From Micromonospora antibiotica (GTDB lineage Bacteria > Actinomycetota > Actinomycetes > Mycobacteriales > Micromonosporaceae): DNA of 64,000 nt. Positions within the stretch are counted from its first letter, which is position 1. Every line of letters begins with the position of its first letter. The translations under genes were made by a program, and so were the position numbers. This document shows positions 1-9,157 of this stretch, piece after piece. The notes below the pieces were generated by a model, which did no database searches, was not told where the DNA came from, and saw only the letters and a list, made by a program, of their open reading frames with translations. Location of the stretch: the NCBI RefSeq assembly GCF_017599305.1, contig NZ_JAGFWR010000009.1, forward strand, positions 124,001 to 188,000, given 5' to 3'.

Positions 1-1037
1 AGCATGCCCGTCGGGGTGATCCGCCCGACCAGGGTGTTCTCCAGGGTCAACGCGGGGGCGATGGTGGCCCCGCCGATCACCAGGGCGATGCCGAGGGACA
101 CCGGGCCGGGCATCACCGCGAAGATCGCCAGGGTGCCGGCCACCGCCGCGAGCAGCCAGGCGAACTGGCGGGTCATGTTGGCCGCCGGGCGGCGTACCCC
201 GAACCAGAAACCGCCCACGGCGCTGCCCACCCCCCAGACGGCGAGCAGCAGGCCGGCCAGGCTCTGCGGGTCGTCGGTGGGCTGGTTGCCGGCGAACGCC
301 GGCACGATCACCCCGGCCGCGCCGAACGCGATGCCGAGGCTCGCCACGCAGACCAGCAGCGCCGGGAACCCGCCCACCCGCAGCGGGCCGAGCCCTCGGG
401 CGTGGTGCTCGCGGGCGTGCGGACGCCAGGCGCGCATCACCCGCCCCAGCGCCACCCCGCCGGTGCCGACCAGGGTCACCACGGCCGCGCCGAGCAGTGC
501 GGCGGCGGCGTCGGCCAGCAGGACGAACCCGGCCACCAGCAGCGGACCGAGCACGAAGACGACCTCGAACAGCGACGTCTCGGCGGCCAGCGCGGTGTTG
601 CGCAGCTGGTAGCGGCCGGTCGCCGGGGCGGTCAGGTCGTTCCAGGCACCCCGGATCGCGGCGGTCAGCGGCGGGTAGGTGGCCCCGGCCAGCCCCGCCG
701 CCAGATAGATCAGGCGTACGTCAGCATCATCGGCGCGGCTCGCCCCGAGCAGCCCCAACAGGGCCAGCGGGTGGGCCACGGCGGTGACCAGCAGCACCGG
801 GGTGGGGCCGACCCGGTCGGCGATCCGGCCGGCGACCGGGCTGAGCGCGGCACCGGACAGGGCGTAGATGCCGCCGGCCACGGCGGCGAGGGAGTACCGG
901 CCGGTGACCTGCTCCACGACCAGCAGCAACGCCAGCGGCGTCATCCCGATGCCGAGGCGACCGACGACACCGAGGAGCAGCAGCAGCGGCGCCCCGGGAA
1001 TCCGCCAGACGCCCAGGTACTGGCGCAGTGCGGCCAC
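1..1037 (-). CDS. MFS transporter, 3' end cut by window edge
   Basis: An integral membrane protein of the major facilitator superfamily whose C-terminus runs off the left edge; about 345 codons are visible. I chose the GTG at 1037 because a GGGAGG ribosome binding site lies just upstream; the protein then begins VAALRQYLGVWRIPGAP. Hydrophobic helices alternate with short loops, and an ADRVG-type stretch follows the second helix, as in the MFS motif A loop (GRIADRVGPTPVLL). The gene diverges from a second MFS gene at 1397 across a 190-360 bp region. The substrate cannot be told from sequence; drug or metabolite efflux is the family default. The family is secure, the function is not. Confidence 0.85.
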   Translation of the reverse strand, partial: MAALRQYLGVWRIPGAPLLLLLGVVGRLGIGMTPLALLLVVEQVTGRYSLAAVAGGIYALSGAALSPVAGRIADRVGPTPVLLVTAVAHPLALLGLLGASRADDADVRLIYLAAGLAGATYPPLTAAIRGAWNDLTAPATGRYQLRNTALAAETSLFEVVFVLGPLLVAGFVLLADAAAALLGAAVVTLVGTGGVALGRVMRAWRPHAREHHARGLGPLRVGGFPALLVCVASLGIAFGAAGVIVPAFAGNQPTDDPQSLAGLLLAVWGVGSAVGGFWFGVRRPAANMTRQFAWLLAAVAGTLAIFAVMPGPVSLGIALVIGGATIAPALTLENTLVGRITPTGM

Positions 1038-1226
1038 GGTGGCACCTCCCAGGAGACGATCAGGTAACGACTCAGAACCCTGTAGACCCTAACGCCGCAG
1101 GTCGCTCCGGGAATGGTCGATTCACTCACACCCCGGGCCGCTGACCCGGTGGCGGCGAGAGGGTAACTTGCTGATCGACCCAGATACATACACCGCTGAA
1201 TCGCCCCCGACGCCGTAGGAGGTCCG

Positions 1227-1397
1227 ATGGTCGGCACCACGATCGAGCACCGCCGGCCCGGCCCGGCGTCCCGCGACAGCCAGCGCCGATCCGGCCCGGC
1301 CGGCCGCGGCGGCCAGCGCCACCAGCCGACCCGGGTGCTCCGGGAAAGCAGCCGTCACCGGCAGAACGGGGTCGAGGAAGCGAACCTGACGACCTGA
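1227..1397 (+). CDS. 56-residue basic small ORF coupled to the MFS gene
   Basis: An ATG at 1227 follows a strong AGGAGG ribosome binding site. The frame encodes 56 residues rich in Arg, Gln and Gly (begins MVGTTIEHRRPGPASRDSQ) and ends in TGA at 1395-1397. Its last A is the first base of the ATG of the downstream MFS gene (TGATG overlap). That MFS gene has no convincing ribosome binding site of its own, so translation of this ORF probably delivers ribosomes to it. I see no domain, signal peptide or membrane segment. It may be a true small protein or a leader whose product is irrelevant. Confidence 0.5.
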   Translation: MVGTTIEHRRPGPASRDSQRRSGPAGRGGQRHQPTRVLRESSRHRQNGVEEANLTT

Positions 1398-2617
1398 TGA
1401 CCGACGCCGACGAGCGGCTCTCGCCGACACCCGGTTACCTGGCGCTGTTCCGCCACCCGGTGGCTTCCCGTCTGGTCACCGCCCGGGGCATCTCCGAGCT
1501 GGGCGACTTCGTGGGGCTGGCCGCGCTGCTGCTGCTCGCGTACGACCAGACGCAGTCGGTCCTCGGGCCCGCCGCCGTGTACGCCGCCCGAGCCCTGCCC
1601 GCCCTGCTGGTCGCCACGGTGTTCAGCGGCTGGCTGGACGTGCCGGCCCGCCGTACCCTGCTGGTCTGGCTCTCGTTGGCCGGCGCGGTGCTGATCGCGG
1701 TGCCGCTCGTGTCGCCCCGGCCGGTGCCGGCGATCATCGCGGCGGGTCTGCTCGGCGCGGTCCGGGCCGCCTACTCCAGCGTCAACGTGGCGGTCGCCGC
1801 CGAGTCGGTGGACGCCCCGCTGCGGCTGCCGCTGTTCGGCCTGTCCGCCTTCGCCAACCAGATCGGCCAGGTGGTGGGGCTGCTGGCCGGGGCCAGCATC
1901 ACCGTGGCCCTCGGCCCCCGGGTGGCGCTCCTGATCGACCTGGTCTCGTTCCTGCTCGCGGCGGTGGTGCTGGCCGGGCTGCCGACCGGGCAACAGCGGC
2001 GGCGCGGGCCACGCCCACCGGCCACCGCCGGCCTACGGACCATCGCCGGGCACCCGGTGCTGCGCGGCGTCGCCCTGCTCACCCTCGCCACGGTCGTCTC
2101 CGGCGCGCTGCCCGAGACTCTCACCCCGGACCTCGCCGACGGGGCCTGGCGGCCCGTGGTGCTGGCCTCGTCGGCGTTGGGCGGCGCGGTCTTCGTGCTG
2201 GTGCTGGGGCGGGGCACCTGGCTGGGCCGGTTGACCGGGCAGGTCACCGTGGCCGCCGCCCTGGCCGGGGCGCTGCTACTGGCCGCCCTGCTGGTCGCCA
2301 CGCACGCCCCGGTGTGGGCGCTGGCCTGCGCCAACGCGTTGATCGGCGCGGGTGGCGGGTGGTTGATCGGCGCGCAGGCCACCTTTGCCCGGCTGGCACC
2401 GGTGGAACGGATGGGGCAGGTGGAGGCGACCATCGTTGCCGCCAACATCGTCGTCGCCGGCTGCGGGATCTTCCTTCTCGGGTCGGCCGCCGCGTTGTTC
2501 GGGCCGGCCGTGGCGTACCTGCTGGCCGGGGTGCTGCTGCTGGTCGTGGTGCTGCTGACCCGCCCCGACCGGCTGCCGGCCGACGCCGGCCCGCAACCCA
2601 CCGCGTCCCCGCACTGA
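1397..2617 (+). CDS. MFS transporter
   Basis: A 406-residue protein with about 12 predicted hydrophobic helices, starting MTDADERLSPTPGYLALFRHP. The opening, a short cytoplasmic leader followed by FRHPVASRLVTARGISELGD, resembles actinobacterial MFS exporters of the MdfA/EmrB-like sort. The start overlaps the stop of a small upstream ORF by one base, and no independent Shine-Dalgarno is seen, so translational coupling is likely. It is divergent to another MFS gene and convergent with htpX. Substrate unknown. Confidence 0.85.
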   Translation: MTDADERLSPTPGYLALFRHPVASRLVTARGISELGDFVGLAALLLLAYDQTQSVLGPAAVYAARALPALLVATVFSGWLDVPARRTLLVWLSLAGAVLIAVPLVSPRPVPAIIAAGLLGAVRAAYSSVNVAVAAESVDAPLRLPLFGLSAFANQIGQVVGLLAGASITVALGPRVALLIDLVSFLLAAVVLAGLPTGQQRRRGPRPPATAGLRTIAGHPVLRGVALLTLATVVSGALPETLTPDLADGAWRPVVLASSALGGAVFVLVLGRGTWLGRLTGQVTVAAALAGALLLAALLVATHAPVWALACANALIGAGGGWLIGAQATFARLAPVERMGQVEATIVAANIVVAGCGIFLLGSAAALFGPAVAYLLAGVLLLVVVLLTRPDRLPADAGPQPTASPH

Positions 2618-2714
2618 CGCCCTCCGGCGGCCCTGCTCCCGGCGGGAGGCACCGCGCCGGCCCGCTGACGGGACCACCCCGCCCGTGGTCCCGGCGGGGG
2701 CACCGCGCAGACGA

Positions 2715-2749
2715 CCGCGCCCGCGTCCGGGACGTGGACGCGGGCGCGG
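2715..2749. terminator. Perfect 14-bp GC hairpin between convergent genes
   Basis: The arms at 2715-2728 and 2736-2749 are exact reverse complements with a 7-base loop. A second, 9-bp hairpin lies at 2669-2693. Both are between the stops of the MFS gene (2617) and htpX (2762), where a bidirectional terminator is expected. There is no T-tract. Confidence 0.6.
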
Positions 2750-2761
2750 GGTCGGTGCGGG

Positions 2762-3640
2762 TCAGCGCTGGAACTGCACCGGGCCGGAGTTGCGGGCCAT
2801 CTGCTCCAGCCGGGCCACCCGCTCCTCCATCCGGGGGTGGGTGGAGAAGAGCGCGGCGATGCCGCCACCCCGCTTGAACGGGTTGTCGATCATCAGGTGG
2901 GCGGTGCTGGTGAGCTGCCCCTGGGCGGGCAGCGGCCGGGCCTGGGTCCCCAGGTGGATCTTGCGGAGGGCGCTGGCCAGGGCCAACGGGTCCCGGGTGA
3001 GCTGCGCACCCGACGCGTCCGCCTGGAACTCCCGGCTCCGGCTGATCGCCAACTGGATCACGGTGGCCGCGATCGGGCCGAGAATGATGGTGAGCAGCAG
3101 CACCGCCGGGTTCGGGCCGTCCTCGTCGTTGCTTCCGCCCAGCGGGATGAAGAACGCCAGGTTCGCCAGCATGGTGATGATGCCGGCCAGCCCGGCCGCC
3201 ACGCTGGAGATCAGGATGTCCCGGTTGTAGACGTGGGACAGCTCGTGGCCGATCACCCCGCGCAGCTCGCGGTAGTCGAGGATCTCGGTGATCCCGTGGG
3301 TGACGCAGACCGCCGCGTTGGCCGGGTTACGACCGGTCGCGAACGCGTTGGGCTGCGCGGTCGGGCTGACGTACAGCCGGGGCATCGGCTGCCCGGCCTC
3401 GGTGGCCAGCTCCCGGACCATCCGGTACAACTCGGGGAACTGGGCCTCGGTGACCGGTTGCGCCTTCATCGAGCGCAATGCCAGCTTGTCGGAGAAGAAG
3501 TAGGTCACGCCGTTCATCAGCAACGAGACGACGACGGCGATGACGAGGCCACCGCTCCCACCGAACCAGTAGCCGACCGCAAGGATCAGCGAGGTCAGCA
3601 GGCCCAGCAGCGCTGCGGTCTTCAGACGGTTGTGATGCAC
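2762..3640 (-). CDS. htpX: Membrane zinc metalloprotease HtpX (M48)
   Basis: A 292-residue membrane protease of the HtpX type, which degrades damaged membrane proteins. Two N-terminal transmembrane helices (about residues 8-50) are followed by the catalytic zinc motif HELSH and a downstream zinc-ligand region (SREFQADASGA). A second hydrophobic pair lies between them. Length matches the family (about 290). The GTG start at 3640 has AAGGAG six bases upstream. It is transcribed away from nuoN with a 200-bp gap holding a plausible promoter. In other bacteria htpX is stress-controlled; nothing here proves that. Confidence 0.93.
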   Translation of the reverse strand: MHHNRLKTAALLGLLTSLILAVGYWFGGSGGLVIAVVVSLLMNGVTYFFSDKLALRSMKAQPVTEAQFPELYRMVRELATEAGQPMPRLYVSPTAQPNAFATGRNPANAAVCVTHGITEILDYRELRGVIGHELSHVYNRDILISSVAAGLAGIITMLANLAFFIPLGGSNDEDGPNPAVLLLTIILGPIAATVIQLAISRSREFQADASGAQLTRDPLALASALRKIHLGTQARPLPAQGQLTSTAHLMIDNPFKRGGGIAALFSTHPRMEERVARLEQMARNSGPVQFQR

Positions 3641-3680
3641 GATCGCTCCTTCGGTGCGCGGGTCGCGCGGGACCCGCTGA

Positions 3681-3708
3681 CCGGTACAACGTCACCGGTA
3701 CCCGTCAA
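3681..3708 (-). promoter_or_regulatory. Candidate htpX promoter
   Basis: On the minus strand a TTGACG (-35, 3703-3708) is followed 16 bases later by TACCGG (3681-3686), about 40 bases before the htpX start. The octamer ACCGGTAC also occurs twice here, 14 bp apart (3680-3687 and 3694-3701), which could be an operator. Judged by eye only. Confidence 0.35.
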
Positions 3709-3842
3709 CCATCCAGCTCATGACTGGCAGTTGACTGACAGAAGCTGGGAACCCGCTGAACGCACCGGACACCGGGGACGACCCGGGACACCAGGTCAGG
3801 GGGCCGTCCCGGCACGCCCGGGTCGGGAGCTTCGGCGGCTGC

Positions 3843-5426
3843 TCAGCGGGACGCGAGGTCCAGCACCCACTGCGGGGCGAAGCCGATCACCACGGTCAGC
3901 GCGGTCGCCCCGGTCAGCGCCACGGTGACCGGCCAGGCCACCCGACCGGACCCCACCCCGGGTGCGACAGCCGGCCCGGCGGGGGGCGTGACGGCCGACT
4001 CCTCGGAAGGCGTCAGGGCGGCCGACTCCCCGGAAGGCGTCAGGGCGGCCGAGTCACCGGGGTGCGTCGGGGCGGTCGGCAGTGGGGTCGGGTCGGCGTA
4101 GAGAGTCGCGGCGATCCGCAGGTAGTAGGCCAGGCCGATGACCGCGTTCAGCGCCACCACCAGGGCCAGCCAACCGGCCCCGCCGTCCAGCAACGCCCGG
4201 ACCACGGTCACCTTGGCGAACAGCCCCGCCAGCCCCGGAGGCAGGCCGGCCAACCCGACCAGGGCCAGCGCAAAGGCCGCCCCCACCCAGGGCCGCCGCC
4301 GGGCCACCCCACGCAGGACCGCCAGCGTGCCGCCGTCCGCACCCGCCGGCCGCAACGCCACCAGCGCCGCGAACGCCGCCAGCTCCACCACCACGAAGAA
4401 GACCGCGTACGCCACCACGGCCGCGTACGCCCCGGCCCGGACGTCGTCGACCCGGTCGGCGGCCAGCGCCAGCACCCCCAGCGGGGCCAGAATGTAACCG
4501 GCCTGGGCCACCGACGACCAGGCGAGCAACCGGACGGCACGCCGCTGACGCAGCGCCACCAGGTTGCCCACGGTCATGGTGAGCACCGCCAACAGGGCCA
4601 GCACCGGGCCGGTCACCTCGGCCGGCAGCGCCCGCTGCACCACCGCCAGCAGGGCCACCACCCCACCCAGCTTCGACGCGGTGGACAGGTAGGCGGCCAC
4701 CGGCAGCGGCGCTCCGTCGTAGGTGGCCGGGGCCCAGGCGTGGAACGGCACCGCGGCGACCTTGAAGGCCAGCCCGAGCACCAGCAACGCCACCGCCGCC
4801 GGAATCAACGGCAGGTCGGGCGCGTCGGCCAGCAACCCGCCGAGCCGGTCCAGGTGCAGGCCGCCGGTCGCCGCATAGAGCAGGGCCGCGCCGAGCAGGG
4901 TGACCGTCGTGGCCACCACGCTCACCACGAAGAAGGTGACCGCCGCCTCCGCGCTGGCCAGGCTGCCCCGACGCAGGCCGACCAGCACGTACAACGGCAG
5001 GGTCAGGGTCTCCAGGGCGACGATCAGGGTGATCAGGTCACCGGCCGCGCCGAGCACCACGCCACCGGTCATCGAGCAGGCCAGCAGGAAGCAGTACTCC
5101 CCGACCGGCGTCGGGCCGCCGCGCAGCAGCGGCCCGGACAGCCCGAGCACCCCCAGGGTGAGCAGGGCGAACACCCCGGCGACCAGGGCCGCCCGGCCGT
5201 CGAACACCCACGAGCAGTCGGCACCCACGCAGAAGGTCCGCCGGGTGCCGGCCGCGCCCACCACCACCGCACCGACCCCGGTGGCGACGACGCCCGCGCA
5301 GGCCACGGCCACCGTCGCGCCGGCCCGGCCGACCAGCAGATCCGCCAGCAGCACGAGTACGGCGGTGCCGGCCGCCAGGTACGCCGGCAGCAACGCCACG
5401 TTGTCGACGCTCTGCACGAGACTCAC
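3843..5426 (-). CDS. nuoN: NADH-quinone oxidoreductase subunit N
   Basis: A 527-residue polytopic membrane protein, one of the three antiporter-like proton-pumping subunits of complex I. The conserved region includes the helix-breaking lysine segment LAFKVAAVPFHAWAPATYDGAP, diagnostic of NuoN. The GTG start at 5426 has GGAGGTGA upstream. A Pro/Ser/Thr-rich loop near residues 455-490 contains repeats of an SGESAALTP-like phrase before the last helix, an insertion unusual for the family. It is the last gene of nuoIJKLMN here, separated from nuoM by two copies of a 60-bp repeat. Confidence 0.95.
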   Translation of the reverse strand: MSLVQSVDNVALLPAYLAAGTAVLVLLADLLVGRAGATVAVACAGVVATGVGAVVVGAAGTRRTFCVGADCSWVFDGRAALVAGVFALLTLGVLGLSGPLLRGGPTPVGEYCFLLACSMTGGVVLGAAGDLITLIVALETLTLPLYVLVGLRRGSLASAEAAVTFFVVSVVATTVTLLGAALLYAATGGLHLDRLGGLLADAPDLPLIPAAVALLVLGLAFKVAAVPFHAWAPATYDGAPLPVAAYLSTASKLGGVVALLAVVQRALPAEVTGPVLALLAVLTMTVGNLVALRQRRAVRLLAWSSVAQAGYILAPLGVLALAADRVDDVRAGAYAAVVAYAVFFVVVELAAFAALVALRPAGADGGTLAVLRGVARRRPWVGAAFALALVGLAGLPPGLAGLFAKVTVVRALLDGGAGWLALVVALNAVIGLAYYLRIAATLYADPTPLPTAPTHPGDSAALTPSGESAALTPSEESAVTPPAGPAVAPGVGSGRVAWPVTVALTGATALTVVIGFAPQWVLDLASR

Positions 5427-5440
5427 GGGTGCTCACCTCC

Positions 5441-5544
5441 GTTCGCGACTGCGGGGCTCCGCTGCGCTGCACTCCTCGCGCTCACCGCACCCACCTGTCG
5501 CTCGCGACTGCGGGGCTCCGCTGCGCTGCACTCCTCGCGCTCAC
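5441..5544 (-). repeat. Two copies of a ~60-bp repeat at the nuoM/nuoN junction
   Basis: Near-identical units begin at 5441 and 5501, period 60. Each has a 44-45 bp core that on the minus strand starts GTGAGCGCGAGGAGTGCAGC and ends GTCGCGAAC or GTCGCGAG. The nuoM stop codon (TGA, 5541-5543) is the TGA inside the first GTGAGC of the array. The same core occurs three more times between nuoL and nuoM. Confidence 0.9.
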
Positions 5545-7070
5545 CGCAGCACCGCCACCAGGGCGTCCACCGGGCCGCTCGCATAGCCGAGCACCAGGGT
5601 GGGTGCCAGGCCGACGGCGAGGGCGAGCAGGACCAGCGGAACCCAGGCGGTCAGCTCCACCCCGGCCAGGGCGGGGGTGAACCGGCCCACCGCCGGGCTC
5701 GGCCGACCGTGGGTGACCCGACGCAGCAACCGCAGGAAGTACGCGGCGGTGAGTGCCCCGCCGACCGCCGCCAGCACCGCCAGCGTGGTCCACAGCGGCC
5801 CGCCCCGCTCGACGGCCGCGACCACCGCGAACGCCTCACCCCAGAAACCCGCCAACCCGGGCAGGCCGAGCGAGGCGACCGCCGCGAAGCCGAGTAGACC
5901 GGCCAGCCGGGGTGCGGTCTCCCGCAGCCCGGACAACTCGGCGAGCGCCCCGGTGTGGGACCGGTCCTTGACCGCCCCGGCGAGGAAGAACAGCAGCCCG
6001 GTGATCACCCCGTGGGCCACGTTGCCGATCAGCGCCGCCTGGATGCCGGTGGCGGTCAGCGTCGCCACCCCCAGCAGCACGAACCCCATGTGCCCGACGC
6101 TGGAATAGGCGATCAGCCGCTTCAGGTCATCCTGGGCCAGACAGACCAGGGAGCCGACGAGGATCGCCGCGACGGCCAACACCCCGATGATCGGCGCGGC
6201 CCAGCGGGCCCCCTCCGGGGCCACCCCGACGGCGACCCGGATCAGGCCGTACGTGCCCATCTTGAGCAGCACCCCGGCGAGGATGACGCTGCCGACGGTG
6301 GGTGCCTGGGTGTGCGCGTCGGGCAGCCAGGAGTGCAGCGGCCAGAGTGGGGCCTTCACCGCGAACGCCAACCCGAGCAGGGCGAACGCGGTCAACTGGG
6401 TGCCCCGGGACAGCCCCACCCCGCCGGTCAGCGCCACGATGTCGGCGGTCCCGGCGGCGGCCACCACGACGAACACACCCACCAGCAGCAGCACCGAGCC
6501 GAAGAGCGTGTAGAGGGCGAACTTGCGGGCCGCCGCCCGGGCCGCGTCCCGTGCCGGCAGATCATCGCCGGTGCCGCCCCAGCCGGCGATGATCGCGTAC
6601 ATCGGCAGCAGGACGACCTCGAAGAAGACGAAGAACAACACCAGGTCGAGGGCGAGGAAGGTGCCCAGGATGCCCACCTCGACCACCAGCAGCAACGCCA
6701 CCAGCGCCCGGCCGCTCCCCCGGCCCTCGGGCACCCGGCGCACCGTGTAGCCGCAGCAGAGCAGGGTGAGTAGGGCGGTGAGCACCACCAGCGGCCAGGA
6801 GATGCCGTCGACCCCGAGGTGGAAACGCAGGTCGAGGCCGGGCACCCAGGGCAGGTCGACCTCGTGCCAGGGCTGCACGGCGGGGGCCGGGCCGTAGCCG
6901 AACCAGCCGTGGTCACCGAGCACCAGCAGCGCCGCCCCGACCAGGGTCAGGCCGGCGACCGCCGTACCCAGCAGCCGGGCCGCCCGCTCCCCGGGGAGCA
7001 CGGCCACCAGCGCCGCCCCCACCGCCGGCAGCACCAGCACCGCGACCAGCAACACCTGCCCAACCGTCAC
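5541..7070 (-). CDS. nuoM: NADH-quinone oxidoreductase subunit M
   Basis: A 509-residue antiporter-like complex I subunit. Diagnostic stretches include AFAVKAPLWPLHSWLPDAHT and RLIAYSSVGHMGFVLLG. I placed the start at the GTG at 7070 (MTVGQVLLVAVLVLP), with GAGAGG eight bases upstream. The frame is open further upstream, but only through repeat DNA, so a longer start is unlikely. The stop lies in the first copy of the nuoM/nuoN repeat. It functions in the membrane arm between NuoL and NuoN. Confidence 0.95.
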   Translation of the reverse strand: MTVGQVLLVAVLVLPAVGAALVAVLPGERAARLLGTAVAGLTLVGAALLVLGDHGWFGYGPAPAVQPWHEVDLPWVPGLDLRFHLGVDGISWPLVVLTALLTLLCCGYTVRRVPEGRGSGRALVALLLVVEVGILGTFLALDLVLFFVFFEVVLLPMYAIIAGWGGTGDDLPARDAARAAARKFALYTLFGSVLLLVGVFVVVAAAGTADIVALTGGVGLSRGTQLTAFALLGLAFAVKAPLWPLHSWLPDAHTQAPTVGSVILAGVLLKMGTYGLIRVAVGVAPEGARWAAPIIGVLAVAAILVGSLVCLAQDDLKRLIAYSSVGHMGFVLLGVATLTATGIQAALIGNVAHGVITGLLFFLAGAVKDRSHTGALAELSGLRETAPRLAGLLGFAAVASLGLPGLAGFWGEAFAVVAAVERGGPLWTTLAVLAAVGGALTAAYFLRLLRRVTHGRPSPAVGRFTPALAGVELTAWVPLVLLALAVGLAPTLVLGYASGPVDALVAVLR

Positions 7071-7246
7071 CGGGCCCGCCTCTCGTTCGCGACTGCGGGG
7101 CTCCGCTGCGCTGCACTCCTCGCGCTCACCGGGCCCGCCTCTCGTTCGCGACTGCGGGGCTCCGCTGCGCTGCACTCCTCGCGCTCACCGGGCCCGCCTC
7201 TCGTTCGCGACTGCGGGGCTCCGCTGCGCTGCACTCCTCGCGCTCA
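7071..7246 (-). repeat. Three tandem 59-bp repeats at the nuoL/nuoM junction
   Basis: Units start at 7071, 7130 and 7189 and are essentially identical; the last stops at the nuoL stop codon (7244-7246). On the minus strand each begins with TGAGCGCGAGGAGTGCAGC and ends with GAGAGGCGGGCCCG, which in the unit next to nuoM is the nuoM ribosome binding site. So the unit carries a stop codon, GAGGAG-like purines and an RBS. The 44-bp core is shared with the nuoM/nuoN junction. Confidence 0.92.
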
Positions 7247-9157
7247 TGGGGAGACTCCGATCAGGGCGGCGGCCAGGCCGATCAGCAGGGCGCCGACCAG
7301 CACCGCCGCCGTCGCGCGGGGCAGGGCCGCCCGGTGCAGCGCGGCCAGCCCGGCACCGAGCGTGGAGGTGCCCCGGCCGACCCCCTCCACCAGGCCGTCC
7401 ACCCCGACCTCGTCACCGGTACGCGTCACCCGGGCGAGCGCCGTCGTGGGGCGTACCACGAGGGTGTGTTGCAGGTCGTCGAGGCGGAAGGCGCGGGCGA
7501 ACACCGGCCGCAGCGGACCCAGCGCGCGGGCCGGATCGGCGGCCGGGTCCCGCCGCCAGCCGGCCCAGGCCAGCCCCGCCCCGACCACCAGCAGCGCGAG
7601 CGGCAGCAGCACCGCCGGGGCGAGGTGGACCAGCTCCGCATCGGCGGCGGTGCCCCGCAACCGGTCGGTGAACGGCGGCCAGAACGCGGCCAGCCCGAGC
7701 AGCGCCGCCGGGACGGCCAGCAGCAGCACCGGCCAACGCATCAGCGCCGGCGGGTCGTGCGGGTGCAGCAGCGGTAGCCGGGCCTCGCCGAAGAAGGCGC
7801 GCAGCAGCAGCCGGGTGGCGTACGCGGCGGTGAGCAGCACCCCGAGCAGCCCGGCCAGCCAGACCAGCCAACCGACCCAGGCCGGGGCGGGACCGGTGCC
7901 GTCGAACGCGGCGGCCTCGGCGGCGGCGAGCACGCCGTCCTTGCTCCAGAAACCGGACAGCGGTGGCACCCCGGCCAGCGCGCCGAGGCCGATCAGGGTG
8001 CACCAGAAGGTGACCGGCATGCTGCGCCGCAGCCCACCCATCCGGGACAGCAGGGTGGTGCCGACGGCGTGGATCACCGCACCGGCGGCGAGGAACAGCA
8101 GCGCCTTGAACGCGGCGTGGGTCAGCAGGTGGAACAGCGCGGCGGCCGGGGCACCGACGGCGAGCGCGCCGGTCATGTAGCCGAGCTGGGAGACCGTCGA
8201 CCAGGCGAGCACCCGTTTCAGGTCGTCCTGGGCGGTGGCGGCGAGCGCGCCGAGCAGCAGGGTGATCGAGGCGAGCACGCCGAGCACCGCCAACGCCACC
8301 GGGGCCCGGGTGAACAGCGGGTAGAGCCGGGTCACCGCGTACACCCCGGCGGCGACCATGGTCGCGGCGTGGATCAGCGCGGAGATCGGCGTCGGGCCGG
8401 CCATCGCGTCCGGCAACCAGGTGTGCAGCGGGAACTGGGCGCTCTTGCCGGCCACCCCGGCGAGCAGCAGCAGACAGGCGGCGGTCAGGGTGCCGGTGGA
8501 GTGGTCGTGGGCGAGCACGTCGGCGATCCGGAAACTGCCGGCGGAGACGCCGAGCAGCGCGATGCCGAGCAGGAACCCGACGTCACCCACCCGGGTGACC
8601 AGGAACGCCTTCATCGCGGCGGCGGGCGCCTCGGGCAGCCGGCGGTCGTGGGCGATCAGCAGATAGGAGCAGAGGCCCATCACCTCCCAGCCGACCAGCA
8701 GCAGGATCAGGTCCCCGCTGACCACCACCAGCAGCATCGCGGCGGTGAACAGGCTGATCTGCGCGGCGTAGGGCGGGTAGCGGTGGTCCACCTCGACGTC
8801 GTCATGCGGGCCGCGCCGCAGGTAGGCCACCGAATAGACCTGCACCGCCAGCGCCACCGCCGTCACCGCGACCGCGACCAGCGTGGCGACGCCGTCCAGC
8901 CGTACCCCGAGGGTGACCCGCAGCCCGCCCAGGTCGATCCAGCTGGTGCTGGTCTCGACCGGGTCGCCGACCCGCACCAGCAGCAGCACCGCGACCAGCA
9001 ACGCACCGGCCGCACCGGCCACCCCGAGGCCGATCGCCGCCCGCCGGGCCGAGCTCTCCCCGGTGGTCGCCCCCTGCGGTGCCGGCGGCAGCAGCAACCC
9101 GAGCAACCCGGCGACCAGGGGTACGACCGGCAGCGCCGCCCCGAGCACCCCGGTCAC
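7244..9157 (-). CDS. nuoL: NADH-quinone oxidoreductase subunit L
   Basis: A 637-residue, multi-helix antiporter-like subunit, normal family length. Recognisable segments are SAQFPLHTWLPDAMAGPTP (proton-channel helix) and AWSTVSQLGYMTGALAVGAP. The C-terminal part holds the lateral helix region seen in NuoL. The GTG start at 9157 overlaps the nuoK stop (GTGA). It is followed by the 59-bp repeat array before nuoM. Confidence 0.95.
   Translation of the reverse strand: MTGVLGAALPVVPLVAGLLGLLLPPAPQGATTGESSARRAAIGLGVAGAAGALLVAVLLLVRVGDPVETSTSWIDLGGLRVTLGVRLDGVATLVAVAVTAVALAVQVYSVAYLRRGPHDDVEVDHRYPPYAAQISLFTAAMLLVVVSGDLILLLVGWEVMGLCSYLLIAHDRRLPEAPAAAMKAFLVTRVGDVGFLLGIALLGVSAGSFRIADVLAHDHSTGTLTAACLLLLAGVAGKSAQFPLHTWLPDAMAGPTPISALIHAATMVAAGVYAVTRLYPLFTRAPVALAVLGVLASITLLLGALAATAQDDLKRVLAWSTVSQLGYMTGALAVGAPAAALFHLLTHAAFKALLFLAAGAVIHAVGTTLLSRMGGLRRSMPVTFWCTLIGLGALAGVPPLSGFWSKDGVLAAAEAAAFDGTGPAPAWVGWLVWLAGLLGVLLTAAYATRLLLRAFFGEARLPLLHPHDPPALMRWPVLLLAVPAALLGLAAFWPPFTDRLRGTAADAELVHLAPAVLLPLALLVVGAGLAWAGWRRDPAADPARALGPLRPVFARAFRLDDLQHTLVVRPTTALARVTRTGDEVGVDGLVEGVGRGTSTLGAGLAALHRAALPRATAAVLVGALLIGLAAALIGVSP

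Noticed and set aside
4062..5897. A 611-residue plus-strand reading frame across nuoN/nuoM
   Set aside because: It is antisense to well-conserved nuo genes and is a composition shadow rich in Gln, His and Arg.
7071..7246. CRISPR array
   Set aside because: The 59-bp repeats are tandem with no variable spacers, and no cas genes are nearby.
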